A stretch of DNA of 64,000 bases from Austropuccinia psidii (Eukaryota; Basidiomycota; Pucciniomycetes; Pucciniales; Sphaerophragmiaceae), in assembly GCA_023105745.1 (NCBI GenBank), contig JALGQZ010000004.1:68747112-68811111 (forward strand), written 5' to 3'. Below, in pieces: positions 30,463 to 41,560 of the stretch. A model generated the notes under the pieces. That model was given only the letters and a program-made list of their open reading frames with translations, did not search any database and was not told where the DNA came from. Positions within the stretch are counted from its first letter, which is position 1; each line of letters opens with the position of its first letter. A program made the translations under genes and the position numbers.

Positions 30463-32022
30463 TGTCACAACCATGGCAATTCACTTCCTTGGATCCCCAT
30501 ATGGCATATCAAGCCACAGTCCTTTTATGGCCAATTGGCCATATCCATCACCAGTGGCCAATATGGCCACGTCATCATCTTGGGGACCATTATGGCCATT
30601 TGTGTTTTGGGGCCTTCATGGCCCTTCACCTCAATCCAGCACCCATAGCGGCAATTTATGCCCAACTGGGTATTTCTGGTCATTTCCCTCAAAACCAGGG
30701 GAAATGGCCCAAATGGCTGTTTTTGGCCATTTGGGCTCATAATGCGCATTTTGCGCACTTTTGCGCATTTGCGCACTTTTTGCGCATTTTGCGCACTTTT
30801 GCGCATTTGCGCACTTTTTGCGCACTTTGCGCATTTGCGCATATTTGCGCACTTTTGCGCATTTTGCGCATTTGCGCATTTTTGCGCATTTTGCGCACTT
30901 TGACGCAAAGTGTCCAAAAGACACTTTCCCGCCTTTTGGGCCAGGTTTTGGCTCAGAACCCAAAAGTGGCCAAAAACCCCAAAAGGCCCAGAAACACCTT
31001 TCCAAGCTCTGAAGCCATCACATCCATCCTTTTCCCCTCTGCCTTTCCACCTCAAGACCTTTGGACGTAATCTTCTTGCCAATCAACCAATATGCCATAA
31101 ATGATGTTATACATCATTGTGCATCATTTTTCCACAGCAATTCAATGGTGGCAATATCAAATAGTCTTTTCAACATTCCAACATCTCATCATGTCATCAA
31201 GGCACCCAATCATTCAGAGGAATCATCAAGGCTCAAGAGCAAGTGTTTCAGCGTCAAAGACCAATGACGCCATCAAGCAGTCATTGGTTATTCTCATTCC
31301 AAGTATTCCTTCCAAGGGAATACTTTCAATTCATTCTCAAGTGTATTCAAGAGGCAGTGCCAAAAAGAAGTTGTCAAGTGTCAAAGCTCCACTCAATCCA
31401 TCTTGGCAACCATATTCATTTCAATACAGTCTGGATCCATCAAGACCTGTATTTCATTTTCAATCATGGGAAATTCATTCAACCCAATTCAATTTCAATA
31501 TTAGCCAGCTGTACCAATTCCCAAAACAATCAATACAGCCTCAAGGATCAATACAGATCAGTTTTCAGCCTGAAGAACTCAAGCTCCCAACTTTTCACAT
31601 ATACTGGCTACCCTTTCCACCCTGGGGGGTTTTCCCCAGTTAATGAATATATTTTGATTTTATTTTATCTCTATTTTCTTTTCATTTTAGTTAAGCAAAT
31701 ACTGATATTATTAAGTCAGTCATTTAGCACCTTTCTCTTTTCTCTTTCTTCGCCTGTCAATGGATATTTGGTGGTCATATCCTTACTAATTCCATTATTC
31801 ATTTTTGGCAGGTTGAAACAGTGATTAAGGACTTACTTGGTTGGCTCTTTGGCCATTTGGCTTCCCTTTCCTCTTTTGCATCTCATCTTGTACCTGCATA
31901 TCTTTTAGAGGAAGTCATTCTTACTATTTTTATTCTTTATTCTTTTGGAGTCTTCCAAGTGAGTTCCCTGATTGCTGAGTGCCAGGCCACTCTTGTATTT
32001 CTGTCCAAGAGCCCCTGTGACA
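30463..32022 (+). repeat. Element B 3' LTR (1560 bp)
   Basis: About a dozen substitutions against the 5' LTR, plus a 26-bp insertion near 30597 next to a repeated ATGGCC, and four extra GCGCA units. Its last bases run in frame into A pol. Confidence 0.95.
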
Positions 32023-32023
32023 T

Positions 32024-35000
32024 AGAATTCAATCAAGAATTAACAGAAAAAATGAAAGAAAAATTGATTGACCTCTTATTTAAGTATAAAAATGCCTTTG
32101 CAACTGACAAAGGGCCACTAGGTGCCATAATTGGACATGAAGTGGATATAATTCTTAATGTAGAAAAACCTTACCCACCTTTATTAAGAAGACCTGCGTA
32201 TCCAGCCAGTCCAAGAGCTAGAGAAGCCCTAGAGGTGCACATTAAAGAATTAATGGACCTTGGAGTATTAAGAAAGGTTGGACATAATGAACAAGTAGAA
32301 GTTACTACACCTGTCATTATAACTTGGCATAATGGAAAATCAAGGATGGTAGGAGACTTCAGAGCCCTGAGTACCTATACCATTCCAGACAGATATCCAA
32401 TACCCAGAATCCATGAGACATTGACCCAATTGTCACAAGCTAAGTTCATCACAGCTATGGATGCTCTTAAGGGTTTTCATCAAAATGTCTTAACAGACAA
32501 TGCCAAGAAACTACTAAGGATAATAGTCCATTGTGGAATTTTTGAATACTTAAGAATGCCATTTGGAATAAAAAATGCACCTTCCCATTATCAAAGAATG
32601 ATGAATACCATATTTCCTGAAGAATTATCAGAAGGATGGTTAATAATCTACATTGATGATATCATAGTTTGCTCAGAAACTTGGGAAAATCACCTGACAA
32701 GACTAGAAAGGGTACTACAGAAAATAGTCCAAGTAAATATGAAAATTTCATTGAAAAAGTGTCATTTTGCATATAGTGAATTAAAAGCCCTAGGACATGT
32801 AGTATCTGGCCTTAGTCTAGGCATAGACAAAAATAAAGTAGCAGCAGTACTACTTAAACCAAAGCCTCAAACCAAAAAAGAAATGCAATCATTTCTAGGA
32901 TTTGCTGGTTACTATAGACAGCATATAAAGGACTTTGCAAAGATTGCTAAATCCTTGTATAAGCTATGTGACCAACAAACAGTCTATGAGATGACAGAAG
33001 AAAGAGTCAAGGCATATGAAGAATTGAAAAATTCCTTAACAAATGCCCCATTTCTTCTGATGCCAGATTGGAAACTACCCTTCAAACTGTACATTGATGC
33101 TTGTGGAGAAGGACTAGGTGCTGCACTTCACCAAACACAAATTATCAATGACAAACCAGTAGAGGGACCAATTTGTTTCATTTCAAGGCAGATAAAGCCA
33201 ACAGAAGCAAGGTATGGAGCAAGCCAAATGGAATGCTTATGCCTAGTATGGGCTTTAGAAAAACTGCATTATTATTTGGATGGCACAGTATTTGATGTAA
33301 TCACAGACTGTAATGCTGTGAAATCACTATTAAATATGAAGACTCCAAATAGACATATGCTGAGATGGCAAATTGCTATCCAAGAATATAGAGGAAATAT
33401 GACTATTGTTCATAAATCTGGGAATATTCATAAAAATGCAGATGGTATTAGTAGATGGGCTCTAGCAAATACCCCTGACAATCCAGCATGGGTACCACAA
33501 GAGGAGCACCATATAGAAGGAATATGTGTTACAGAAATTGGCACAGAATTCTTTAACCAAGTTAAAGAAAGCTATAAGACAGACAAAAATTGCCATATCT
33601 TAAGCCAACTTCTAATGAGAGACTGCAAAGATCCATCACTTTCATCAAAACTAGATGAAATATGGAAAAAGGCATATGATGAAGGAAGATTTCACCTCCT
33701 TGATGGAATCCTTTACCATAGAACAAAACACACATGTGTTATGGCCTTAACAGATAGAACACTAATAAACACTATTTTACATGAGTGTCATGATAGTGTT
33801 GCATCTGGACATCTCTCAGAAGATAGGACACTAGAGAGGGTGAAAACCTGCTCTTGGTGGCCAAATTGGAAGAAAGATGTTGCAGAGTACTGCCAAACCT
33901 GTGACAGATGTCAAAAAGCCAACAGAGCCACAGGAAAGAAATTTGCAATGATGATCCAAATCCAAGAACCAAAATCCCCATGGGAAATAGTTCATATGGA
34001 TTGGGTAACAGCCTTACCTCCAGGAGGAGACAGGAGTTATAATGCATGCCTAGTATTAGTTGACAGGTACAGTAAAACTCCCATGTTCTTACCATGTCAT
34101 AAAGATGACACAGCTATGGATACAGCCATAATGATATGGAATAAAGTCATTAGCCACACAGGCTTATTCCAAAATATTATAAGTGACAGAGACCCAAAGT
34201 TCACTTCAGCATTATGGACAAATCTCCATAACTTGTTTGGAACAAAGTTATCATTCTCAACAGCTTATCATCCTCAAACTGATGGTCTAGCAGAAAGAAT
34301 GATACAGACCCTAGAGGATATGATCAGAAGATTCTGTGCTTATGGGCTAGAATTCAAAGATTCTGATGGTTTTACCCATGATTGGTGTACACTAATACCA
34401 GCACTTGAACTGGCATATAAGACATCAATCCATTCTTCTACTGGCAAAACACCAGCAATGCTAGAGAAAGGTTGGAATCCAAGACTTCCCTATGACACCC
34501 TCAAAAAGGACTTAGTGGATATACATCCAACAGCAAGCAGTTTCAAGATAATGCTTGACAAAGCAAGACACCATGCAAACAGATGCATGCAAGATTCTTT
34601 TAAATATGCAAAAGAAAGATGGGATAAAAGTCATAAACCACCTGATTTCAAAATAGGAGACTTGGTTTTAGTATCAACCCTTAATTTCAATAACATAAAA
34701 GGCCCAAAGAAATTAAAAGATTCCTTTGCAGGACCATTTATGATAAAAGCACTCCATGGACCCAATGCTGTGCAATTAGAACTCACAGGTGAACTAATGA
34801 ACAAACACCCAACTTTCCCTGTAAGTCTGATAAAACCTTACAGTTCAAGTGACAAGGAGTTATTTCCACTAAGAAATAAACCCCCACTTGAGATTCCCCC
34901 CTTGGAGGAAGGAGAGGAAAAGAAAATAGTAAAAGTCCTTAAAGAAAGAAGGACAAGAAACAAAAAAGAAAGGGAATACCTTGTAAGGTATAGGAATTCA

Positions 35001-35093
35001 ACTCAGGAAGATGAATGGCTACTTGAGAAAGATATAACAAATGCTGATAAATTACTAAGAAGATTCAGACATGAAAGAAAACCTGAAAAATAA
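32024..35093 (+). CDS. pol: Element A Pol: RT-RNaseH-integrase-chromodomain-like
   Basis: The ORF opens at GTG 31821 inside the B LTR, but A sequence resumes at 32024 (Glu-Phe-Asn-Gln). It shows RT with [20 protein letters not shown] and catalytic YIDD (near 32652), RNase H ([11 protein letters not shown]), an integrase zinc finger ([18 protein letters not shown]), a DDE core ([31 protein letters not shown]), a GPFMIKAL segment and a basic tail with [18 protein letters not shown] that resembles a chromodomain. Stop TAA 35091. No premature stops. It is the continuation of 22387 in the same frame, so B alone separates it from gag. As it stands it lacks its own start and Gag fusion. Confidence 0.92.
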
Positions 35094-35211
35094 AAAAGTT
35101 AAGCATTATTGAGCTTCAAGACTAACAAAGTCTATTGAAGAGGTAGGACAGTGGATGATACCCTAATCACATATATCAGATTGTGGTACAATCTTTTTTG
35201 GTGGTAGGGAA
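35094..35211 (+). promoter_or_regulatory. Element A 3' untranslated stretch and polypurine tract
   Basis: Ends GGTGGTAGGGAA before LTR TGTGAGCC. The same stretch is present in E4 and, on the minus strand, in E7. Confidence 0.65.
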
Positions 35212-37237
35212 TGTGAGCCTTTGAGATATGACCACATACCCAATAAGGTCAAAAAAAAGACTCAGAATAATTATACCTTTAATATAATTATATTAAAATT
35301 AATTAGAATAATTAATCACTAAAAATAATTACTCAAATATACAAAAAATACCATAAATTGGTACTAAAATTGGTTTAACTTGAAAACCAATGAATGAACA
35401 TGTGAAATAAATTATACCATTGGATTCCCCATGGAAAAATACACATATACCACTTTTATGGCATATCTGTAATGTCAATATTTAAGGAATTATAAGGTAT
35501 AATACCTTATAAAAATCATAAAACCTTATTTATCTCAGAAATTAATGAACCAACATGTGAAATAAATTGTACCAGTGGATTCCCCACAAAAATCCACATA
35601 TAAAACAATTAATAAGCTAATTCCCAAAATCAATACTTAAGGAATTATCCTGAATATATGCACTTTTTTGGTCAACGCATATATTCAGTGATCATAGCTA
35701 ATATCTTCTAAACTATACATGCTAGAATGATGAACCAAAAATAAAGTTACCACGTAATTACTGTAAGAACACGGATATGAACTTTATTTTGCAAATTATA
35801 AACAAGGTTAAGACTTATGAGGAAATATTGATAAAAATCAACAGTGCTGTTGACCACTTTGTTGTGAAAGTAGTCCAAACTTAAAAAAAAGTATACAGTT
35901 GAACTCTACTAGTTTATTCGAGAAGAATGACGTAATTTTTATTATTAAATTCAGGGTATAACCCCCTGAAATCAAGGTTTGAAGTTTAAAATATTGAATT
36001 TCGACAGAAAAGATGAGTTACAAGAAAAATCATCAAAATTAGAGTTTTGATGATGTAATGAAAAGCTCTTGGCAGCATAATAAGGCTATGTCAGGCTATC
36101 AGAATTCACTCCCTGAATTGCTGTAGCGTAAAAAACTTAAAAGTTATTGAGGATCAAAGTTTGAGCTTAAATTGAGCTGTTATGATCACACACTGTAACC
36201 TTAAATTAAGTTTAACAGTCTTAAGAGTGATGAAATTGGTGAATACTATTAGTTTATGATTAAAACTAATAAAATCCACGAAATTTGGGGTTCTGCCAAG
36301 CCTCTGATGTCATCAAACTTAGAGTTATAGTGATAACTCTAAATAATGGTGTAATAATGATGTAATATGGTTTGATCATGATGTAATCACCCTCAAACCT
36401 TAAAATATTGATCAATTCCAGTGGATATGATCAGTACACGTCTACTAGAAGCCTGTTGGACTCTAAGAGGGAGGTATTTACTATAAATAGAGCTCTTTTT
36501 ACTCTATTTTCCCCTCAGACGCATCAAAAACATAAAATCAATTAAATCAAAGGTAATTTCTTTATTCTTTATATATAAAACTGTTATATTATTAAAGACA
36601 AAAGACCACCTTGCTATAATCATCTATTTTGACGTGATTAAATCATTTATTTAATTGTTTTTGTTAAAAATCTCTCTAAAAACTCATTTCCACGTAAAAA
36701 TACTGAATAATTTGTAATTTTCTTTATTTTTATTGTAAATACAATTTTAAAAGGTTGTATTTATATTTTTTGGCGTAAAATACTTCAAAATTATTATCTT
36801 AAGTGTTAAAAGTAGGTTATTTTCTCTTATTATAATAATTTCTCTATTATTACTCTCTTAATAATTCTTTAATTAATATAAATAGTATTTATATTAATTC
36901 ATAACTTTAATATTAGTAATATTATTGTTATTAATTGTTTTTTATTAATAAAAAACCATTTTTTACGCCTTTATTATTTGTTGGTAACAATAATAAAGAG
37001 CTTTATAATATATTAATTATTTTATATTAATATATTATTTATAATATTATAATTTCATATAATATTAATTATATTATTATATTTATTTAATAATATAATA
37101 TTTTTACGCCATAATAATAATATTTCTTTATTATTATTATTATTTTAATCTTATTTATTTCAATTATAAGGACATTCAGAGTACAATAAGTAATAAATTA
37201 GTAATTTTTACTTATTGTTTCATAGTCAAACCTTACA
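35212..37237 (+). repeat. Element A 3' LTR (2026 bp)
   Basis: Same ends and length as the 5' LTR, with TATAAATAG at 36482. The 28-bp palindrome has one mismatch here. The right flank begins with the target duplicate TTCAT. Confidence 0.95.
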
Positions 37238-37242
37238 TTCAT

Positions 37243-37560
37243 TAATTTAATTCATAAACTGAACTCATCGACTATTCCGATTGCATTATTTCTCAGTAGC
37301 TAAGCTCAGGAACACTTTCTTATTTCTTCTTCATAATTAATAGTATATAACAGCTTGTCTACATTAATTTAAAATTTAAAATCATTTACGATCCCCTTAA
37401 TATTGTTAACCCATTGCAAATCAGCTCAGTATCATTGTATTGGAGCATCAAACATAATCGTAGTTAACAACTGGTATACATTATCTTACAACTCCATCCC
37501 ATTGAAAAAGCCCTTTACTCAGTAACCAAGCCCAATAGAAAATTGAACCATAGTAGTTTC
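37243..37560 (+). repeat. Decayed D-like LTR relic, right half
   Basis: Continues the repeat motif split by element A: CAGTAGCTAAGCTCAG at about 37292, CAGTAACCAAGCCCA near 37516, and a diverged copy near 37424. Confidence 0.45.
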
Positions 37561-39269
37561 TGTTATACCAAAATATTATTAAAAAATTATGAAAATCCCT
37601 AAAAAAATAGGATTCTTTATCATTATTGGTTTTCATATCATCATCAGTGTTATGATCAAAATTGAGAATCCCTCAAGGTGTTACTGTTATCAGGAAAGGA
37701 AATGAAAAAGTATTTTCTCTTGTTTTACGTTTATATCTCTTTATGTTAGGGATTACTAAACAATTTTTTCCAGATCAAACAATGTCTGATACAGTTTGTT
37801 GAATGAATATTTGCAGCAAGTAACCATCAGTAAAACTGAATTAATTGTGAACTAAGGTTGACATAATTAACAATATTCTGGAAGGGAATTTCCAATTATT
37901 CTGACACACAAGCAGACCAAGGGTTACAAGCTTGAACAGAAATTTGAAATAATTTCCTTGCAAATGCCCTTTACAGGTCCTTCCTCATTTATCCAACAAA
38001 AGAGGAGTTACCACGCCATTAATTTTCATTTTCAATCATCTTGACTTGGAGCTCAAATTAGGATTATGTACTTGATAGTGGCTTGGCCAGAGAGTTGTGT
38101 TTTAATGAGATTTTATATTACTGATATTTCAGTTTTTCTAACACTTTTTCAATAAATATTATATTTTAAGACTAGGTTTTCAATAATGTTTATAGGAATT
38201 AAGAATATGAGTTAGACTCATTTAGGTACTAGTATTGATAGAGAACTCAAACCTCAAATAATCTGTAATTTAGAAGGTATATTCCCCGGAATAATATCAA
38301 GAACTTGTATTTTTTCTTTGAAGAACCTTTTGGGGATGGAGTAAATAGTTCGAGGGTGTTACAGAAACTGCAATTTGAGCTTACCCTTGAAAACATGTTA
38401 ACTGCACTTCAATATGAGGCTTGAAAGTCCTAAATAATATGAGAGGTCTTATAATTGAGTTTCTGGAGCTCTGAGGAGATTTCTATTTTTTTCCAAAGCC
38501 ACTGATCAAATTCCAGTTGAGGTGATTTGATTTTCTTGATATAAATGATTTCATCTTTCCTGAGTATCATTAATAAATAAAGACGAGAAGTATTCAATTT
38601 CATGCATATGCTGCCTGATTATGGAATATATTCATTTTTAGAATGTGTATGGCTTCTTCTCTTGTCTATGTTTGAATTCTAAAAAAATCCTTTTAATCCC
38701 TTCATTCCTTCTTTCCATCCGCTCTGAAACTCAATGGTAAAAATTCTATTTTTCAAAAAGGGTATAGTTCTCATACCCTGAATCATTTCTGGATAACTAG
38801 AGAAGACTTTTACTAAGGGTACCAAATTCATCTCAAACAAGAACAGTTTATATATACCCTGGAAAATATCCTTAGTGTAACTAGGAAGCTTTTCCACATA
38901 TCAAACCGGCTGATATGATATTATTTGCAGGATATTGAAAAACGATTTTCAGATATGAGAAGTTCAAAGAAAATTTGATTTGGCTTTGTAATAAGTTCAT
39001 CATTTTCCTGAGTGATTTTTTGAATTCATTTCAAAAACTTGGTGATTTTTCGATCAAGAGATAAGCTTTCAGGCTCATTTCATGTAGAATCTATTAGATA
39101 TTAATTAAAAGATGTGAGTATGACTCTCACATGTAAACATACTATAATATCTAAACAAAAGGGCTGTAAAATTAAGAAAGAGTTTTGAAGAGTTTGTTGA
39201 GAGCCGTCGTTGGAATCCTTATTGATTTTATTATTCTAGTAAGCACTACAAGAATTAGTATTCTACTAC
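37561..39269. other. Anonymous AT-rich spacer
   Basis: No supported ORF (a 72-codon minus frame at 38679-38897 has no motif). No LTR end or RNA gene seen. Confidence 0.4.
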
Positions 39270-41274
39270 TGTGGTATTCCATACCATTTTTTTTTTCACC
39301 AGGCTCAAGCTCATAGTACCCTATAACAGCAGGAAATCCAGCCTACAGGCAGACTTACACTCAAATTTTACACCAAAAGGTCAATTTTACAGCAAGAAGC
39401 TGGATTTAACTCATAAAACCATGGCACAGGCACCAAAGGGAAGTGTATGTGTTTAAATAACTTATTCAATTTCACTATGCATATGTAAAAAATCAATTTA
39501 CATATAGCAAACTAGTTACAACAAATGAGGTACCACCCTTTAAATTACACACCCCACCCAGCTTTACACCCCCTTACAGCCACAGGACTCATGCAACAAG
39601 AAAATGACACATGCATTAGTTATACAGCCAACTTGCATTCAAAGTCACATGATGCAAAGCTCAGCTCCATGGAATTCCTGCAATTCATTTACAACACAGC
39701 CACAGGAGTACCTTATCTTATATCCTCAGTAACCCCACTTAAAACCTTAAAACAGAATCATAATTATTTACACCACTCATCACCTCATGCAAACCAAAGC
39801 TAGTTATAACAGGTTGCATGCAGTACACAATTTTAATTAAATCTCAACCACATGACTATGCACAGCATGTGCCAAACTCAAAAAATCACATCAGCTCATA
39901 CATAACAGTAAATTCACCAGTGCAAGAAATTATCACCTGACTTCATTTTAAAGTTCAAAAAGAAGAAAAACAACCATGACACCTGCATAAATTACACAGC
40001 CACTTCTACCAAACCTAAAATAGGACATATGCAAAGGAATTACAAGGTCATCATGTGATACTGTATCTACCAACAGAATATCATGTGACAGAAAAGAGGC
40101 TGTGCACAAGAAAAATCCTCAGCCAAAATGAAATCACCTCATGCATGCAAGGAAAATCCAAGAATATCACATCATAATTAGTCCACCAAAAGACAATCAT
40201 GTGATAAATGGAGGCTGTGCAGAGAGAAAATTATCACCCAACCTTAAATCACCTGACCCATGCAAGAAAGGTCCTCACCAAAAACAGAGTCACATGATGA
40301 AATCAAGAGGAATTAAGGTGGAAAAAGACAGCTCCCATGGAGGGCCCCCTGGGCTCCCAAAAGGTATAAATAGAGGGGCTCTCTCCCCCAAATTTCAAAA
40401 TCCCCCCCATGCAAATATATCCCATGCAAATTATATCCCCTGCACATTACAAGCACAGGAATAAGTCATCCCTCACCTGGGAGGTAGTCCAGCAAATTAT
40501 AGTGAATTTACTTACCCAGTAGCTAAGCTCAGTGGAAGTATAGCTTTGAAGATTACCCAGTAGCCAAGCTCAGTGGAATCTTATTATTATTAAAATAAAA
40601 AATAAAAATTACCCAGTACCCAAAATTAGGGTTACTACTCTATTAAAATATTTTATCCAGTAAAATTAACACAAATTATCAAGACTTAAAAATTACTTAC
40701 CCCTTTAAAAAATCCAATATCAAAGAAATCTTACCTCTTAAATTTAACAAATACAATATTATTTTATTATTAACCACTCTTAAAAAAGAATAACAAACCT
40801 TTAAAAAATTATTTACTCTATTATAACTATACCTTAACAAAAAAAATACCTTTACCAACACTCACCAAATTTTCCAGAACACCTTAAAAAAAACCATCTT
40901 GCAAAAAGGAATTCTAACCAGGAAGAAAAAACTCACCTCAATTTCACCAAAAACTATTAAAATTAAAACAGACAAGTATTTCATTGAAATCTCAAATTTA
41001 ACTGAAATAACTGACATTATTTTTTATATTATTTATTGAATAGGTCTGATCTGAGACTGCTGAATTTTGTCTTCTGCAGTTGTAAAGCCACTTACTAATT
41101 TTATTTTGGTTTGTGAGCTCCAAGGAAGATTTTGTTCAGTATTTTAGGAGGGGCAGGCAATACACCCTTGCCACCCTTGGTTACAGGAGTTATTAGCAAT
41201 TCAAAACTAGTTACCTGTGATTTCCCCCTCCAGGTACTGCCTCATTTTAATCCCACACAAGAGGAGTTCCCACA
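39270..41274 (+). repeat. Element D 5' LTR (2005 bp)
   Basis: U3 carries five exact TCACATGA/TCATGTGA sites (39645, 40051, 40081, 40197, 40290), then the TATA box at 40365. Repeats ACCCAGTAGCYAAGCTCAG follow at 40514 and 40555, with a decayed third at 40611. The 92- and 107-codon ORFs over it recur identically in the 3' LTR and are not supported as genes. Confidence 0.93.
40365..40373 (+). promoter_or_regulatory. TATA box of element D 5' LTR
   Basis: TATAAATAG between a G/C-rich GGAGGGCCCCCTGGGCTCCC block and a CT-rich initiator region; repeated at 56908 in the 3' LTR. Confidence 0.7.
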
Positions 41275-41276
41275 TC

Positions 41277-41296
41277 TGGTGTCCCAACAGTGGCAG
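41277..41296 (+). promoter_or_regulatory. Element D primer-binding site
   Basis: TGGTGTCCCAACAGTGGC starts two bases after the LTR. TGG fits a tRNA CCA end (complement ..GGGACACCA). tRNA unassigned. Confidence 0.6.
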
Positions 41297-41337
41297 ACAA
41301 CCTCAACTTCAATATAAAAAAATCAATTAACTTACAC

Positions 41338-41357
41338 AAAAAAAAAAAAAAAAAAAA
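41338..41357 (+). repeat. A20 tract ahead of D gag
   Basis: Uninterrupted run of 20 A between the primer site and gag. A25 and A20 tracts also precede pol (52566-52590 and 51828-51847). Confidence 0.8.
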
Positions 41358-41560
41358 TCTTAACTACTCCAGAATATTTCTTATAACAAAAACTGGAGTC
41401 AAATAATCAAAATCAGCCAAAATCATCATCTCAAAAATCTGAATCATCAACTCACTCCGATCATTACTATTATCCACCCAAACAAGAATCAGAGTTAGGA
41501 GAGGAATCAGAAAAATATTCTAATTTTCCTATTGCAACACCAAGAACCAATAAAAGGGAC

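Larger units (their letters stand above)
22388..32022 (+). mobile_element. Element B: complete chromovirus (Ty3/Gypsy, Tf1/sushi-like) nested in A
   Basis: LTRs 22388-23884 (1497 bp) and 30463-32022 (1560 bp) begin TGTCACAACC and end CCTGTGACA. AGAA stands on both sides; it is AGAAT exactly if the terminal T is assigned to the flank. Internally it carries gag (24599-25936) and pol (25930-29652) in a -1 relationship, with a C-terminal chromodomain. It is intact by reading and younger than A. Confidence 0.95.
16889..37237 (+). mobile_element. Element A: complete Ty3/Gypsy element carrying nested element B
   Basis: Two 2026-bp LTRs (16889-18914 and 35212-37237) start TGTGAGCC and end CCTTACA. 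They are flanked by an exact 5-bp target duplication TTCAT (16884-16888 and 37238-37242). The internal region has a primer-site motif, an intron-containing 5' ORF, gag-protease, then RT-RNaseH-integrase-chromodomain in one frame, and a polypurine tract. Without the 9.6-kb insertion B it is about 10.7 kb. The LTRs appear to differ by roughly 1-2%. Confidence 0.95.

Noticed and set aside
39525..40464. 92- and 107-codon ORFs in the D LTR, repeated at 56068-57007
   Set aside because: Exact duplication is explained by the LTR pair; they lie in promoter sequence with regulatory words and show no domain.
41132..41317. 61-codon ORF over the end of the D 5' LTR
   Set aside because: It crosses the LTR boundary and primer site and has no domain.
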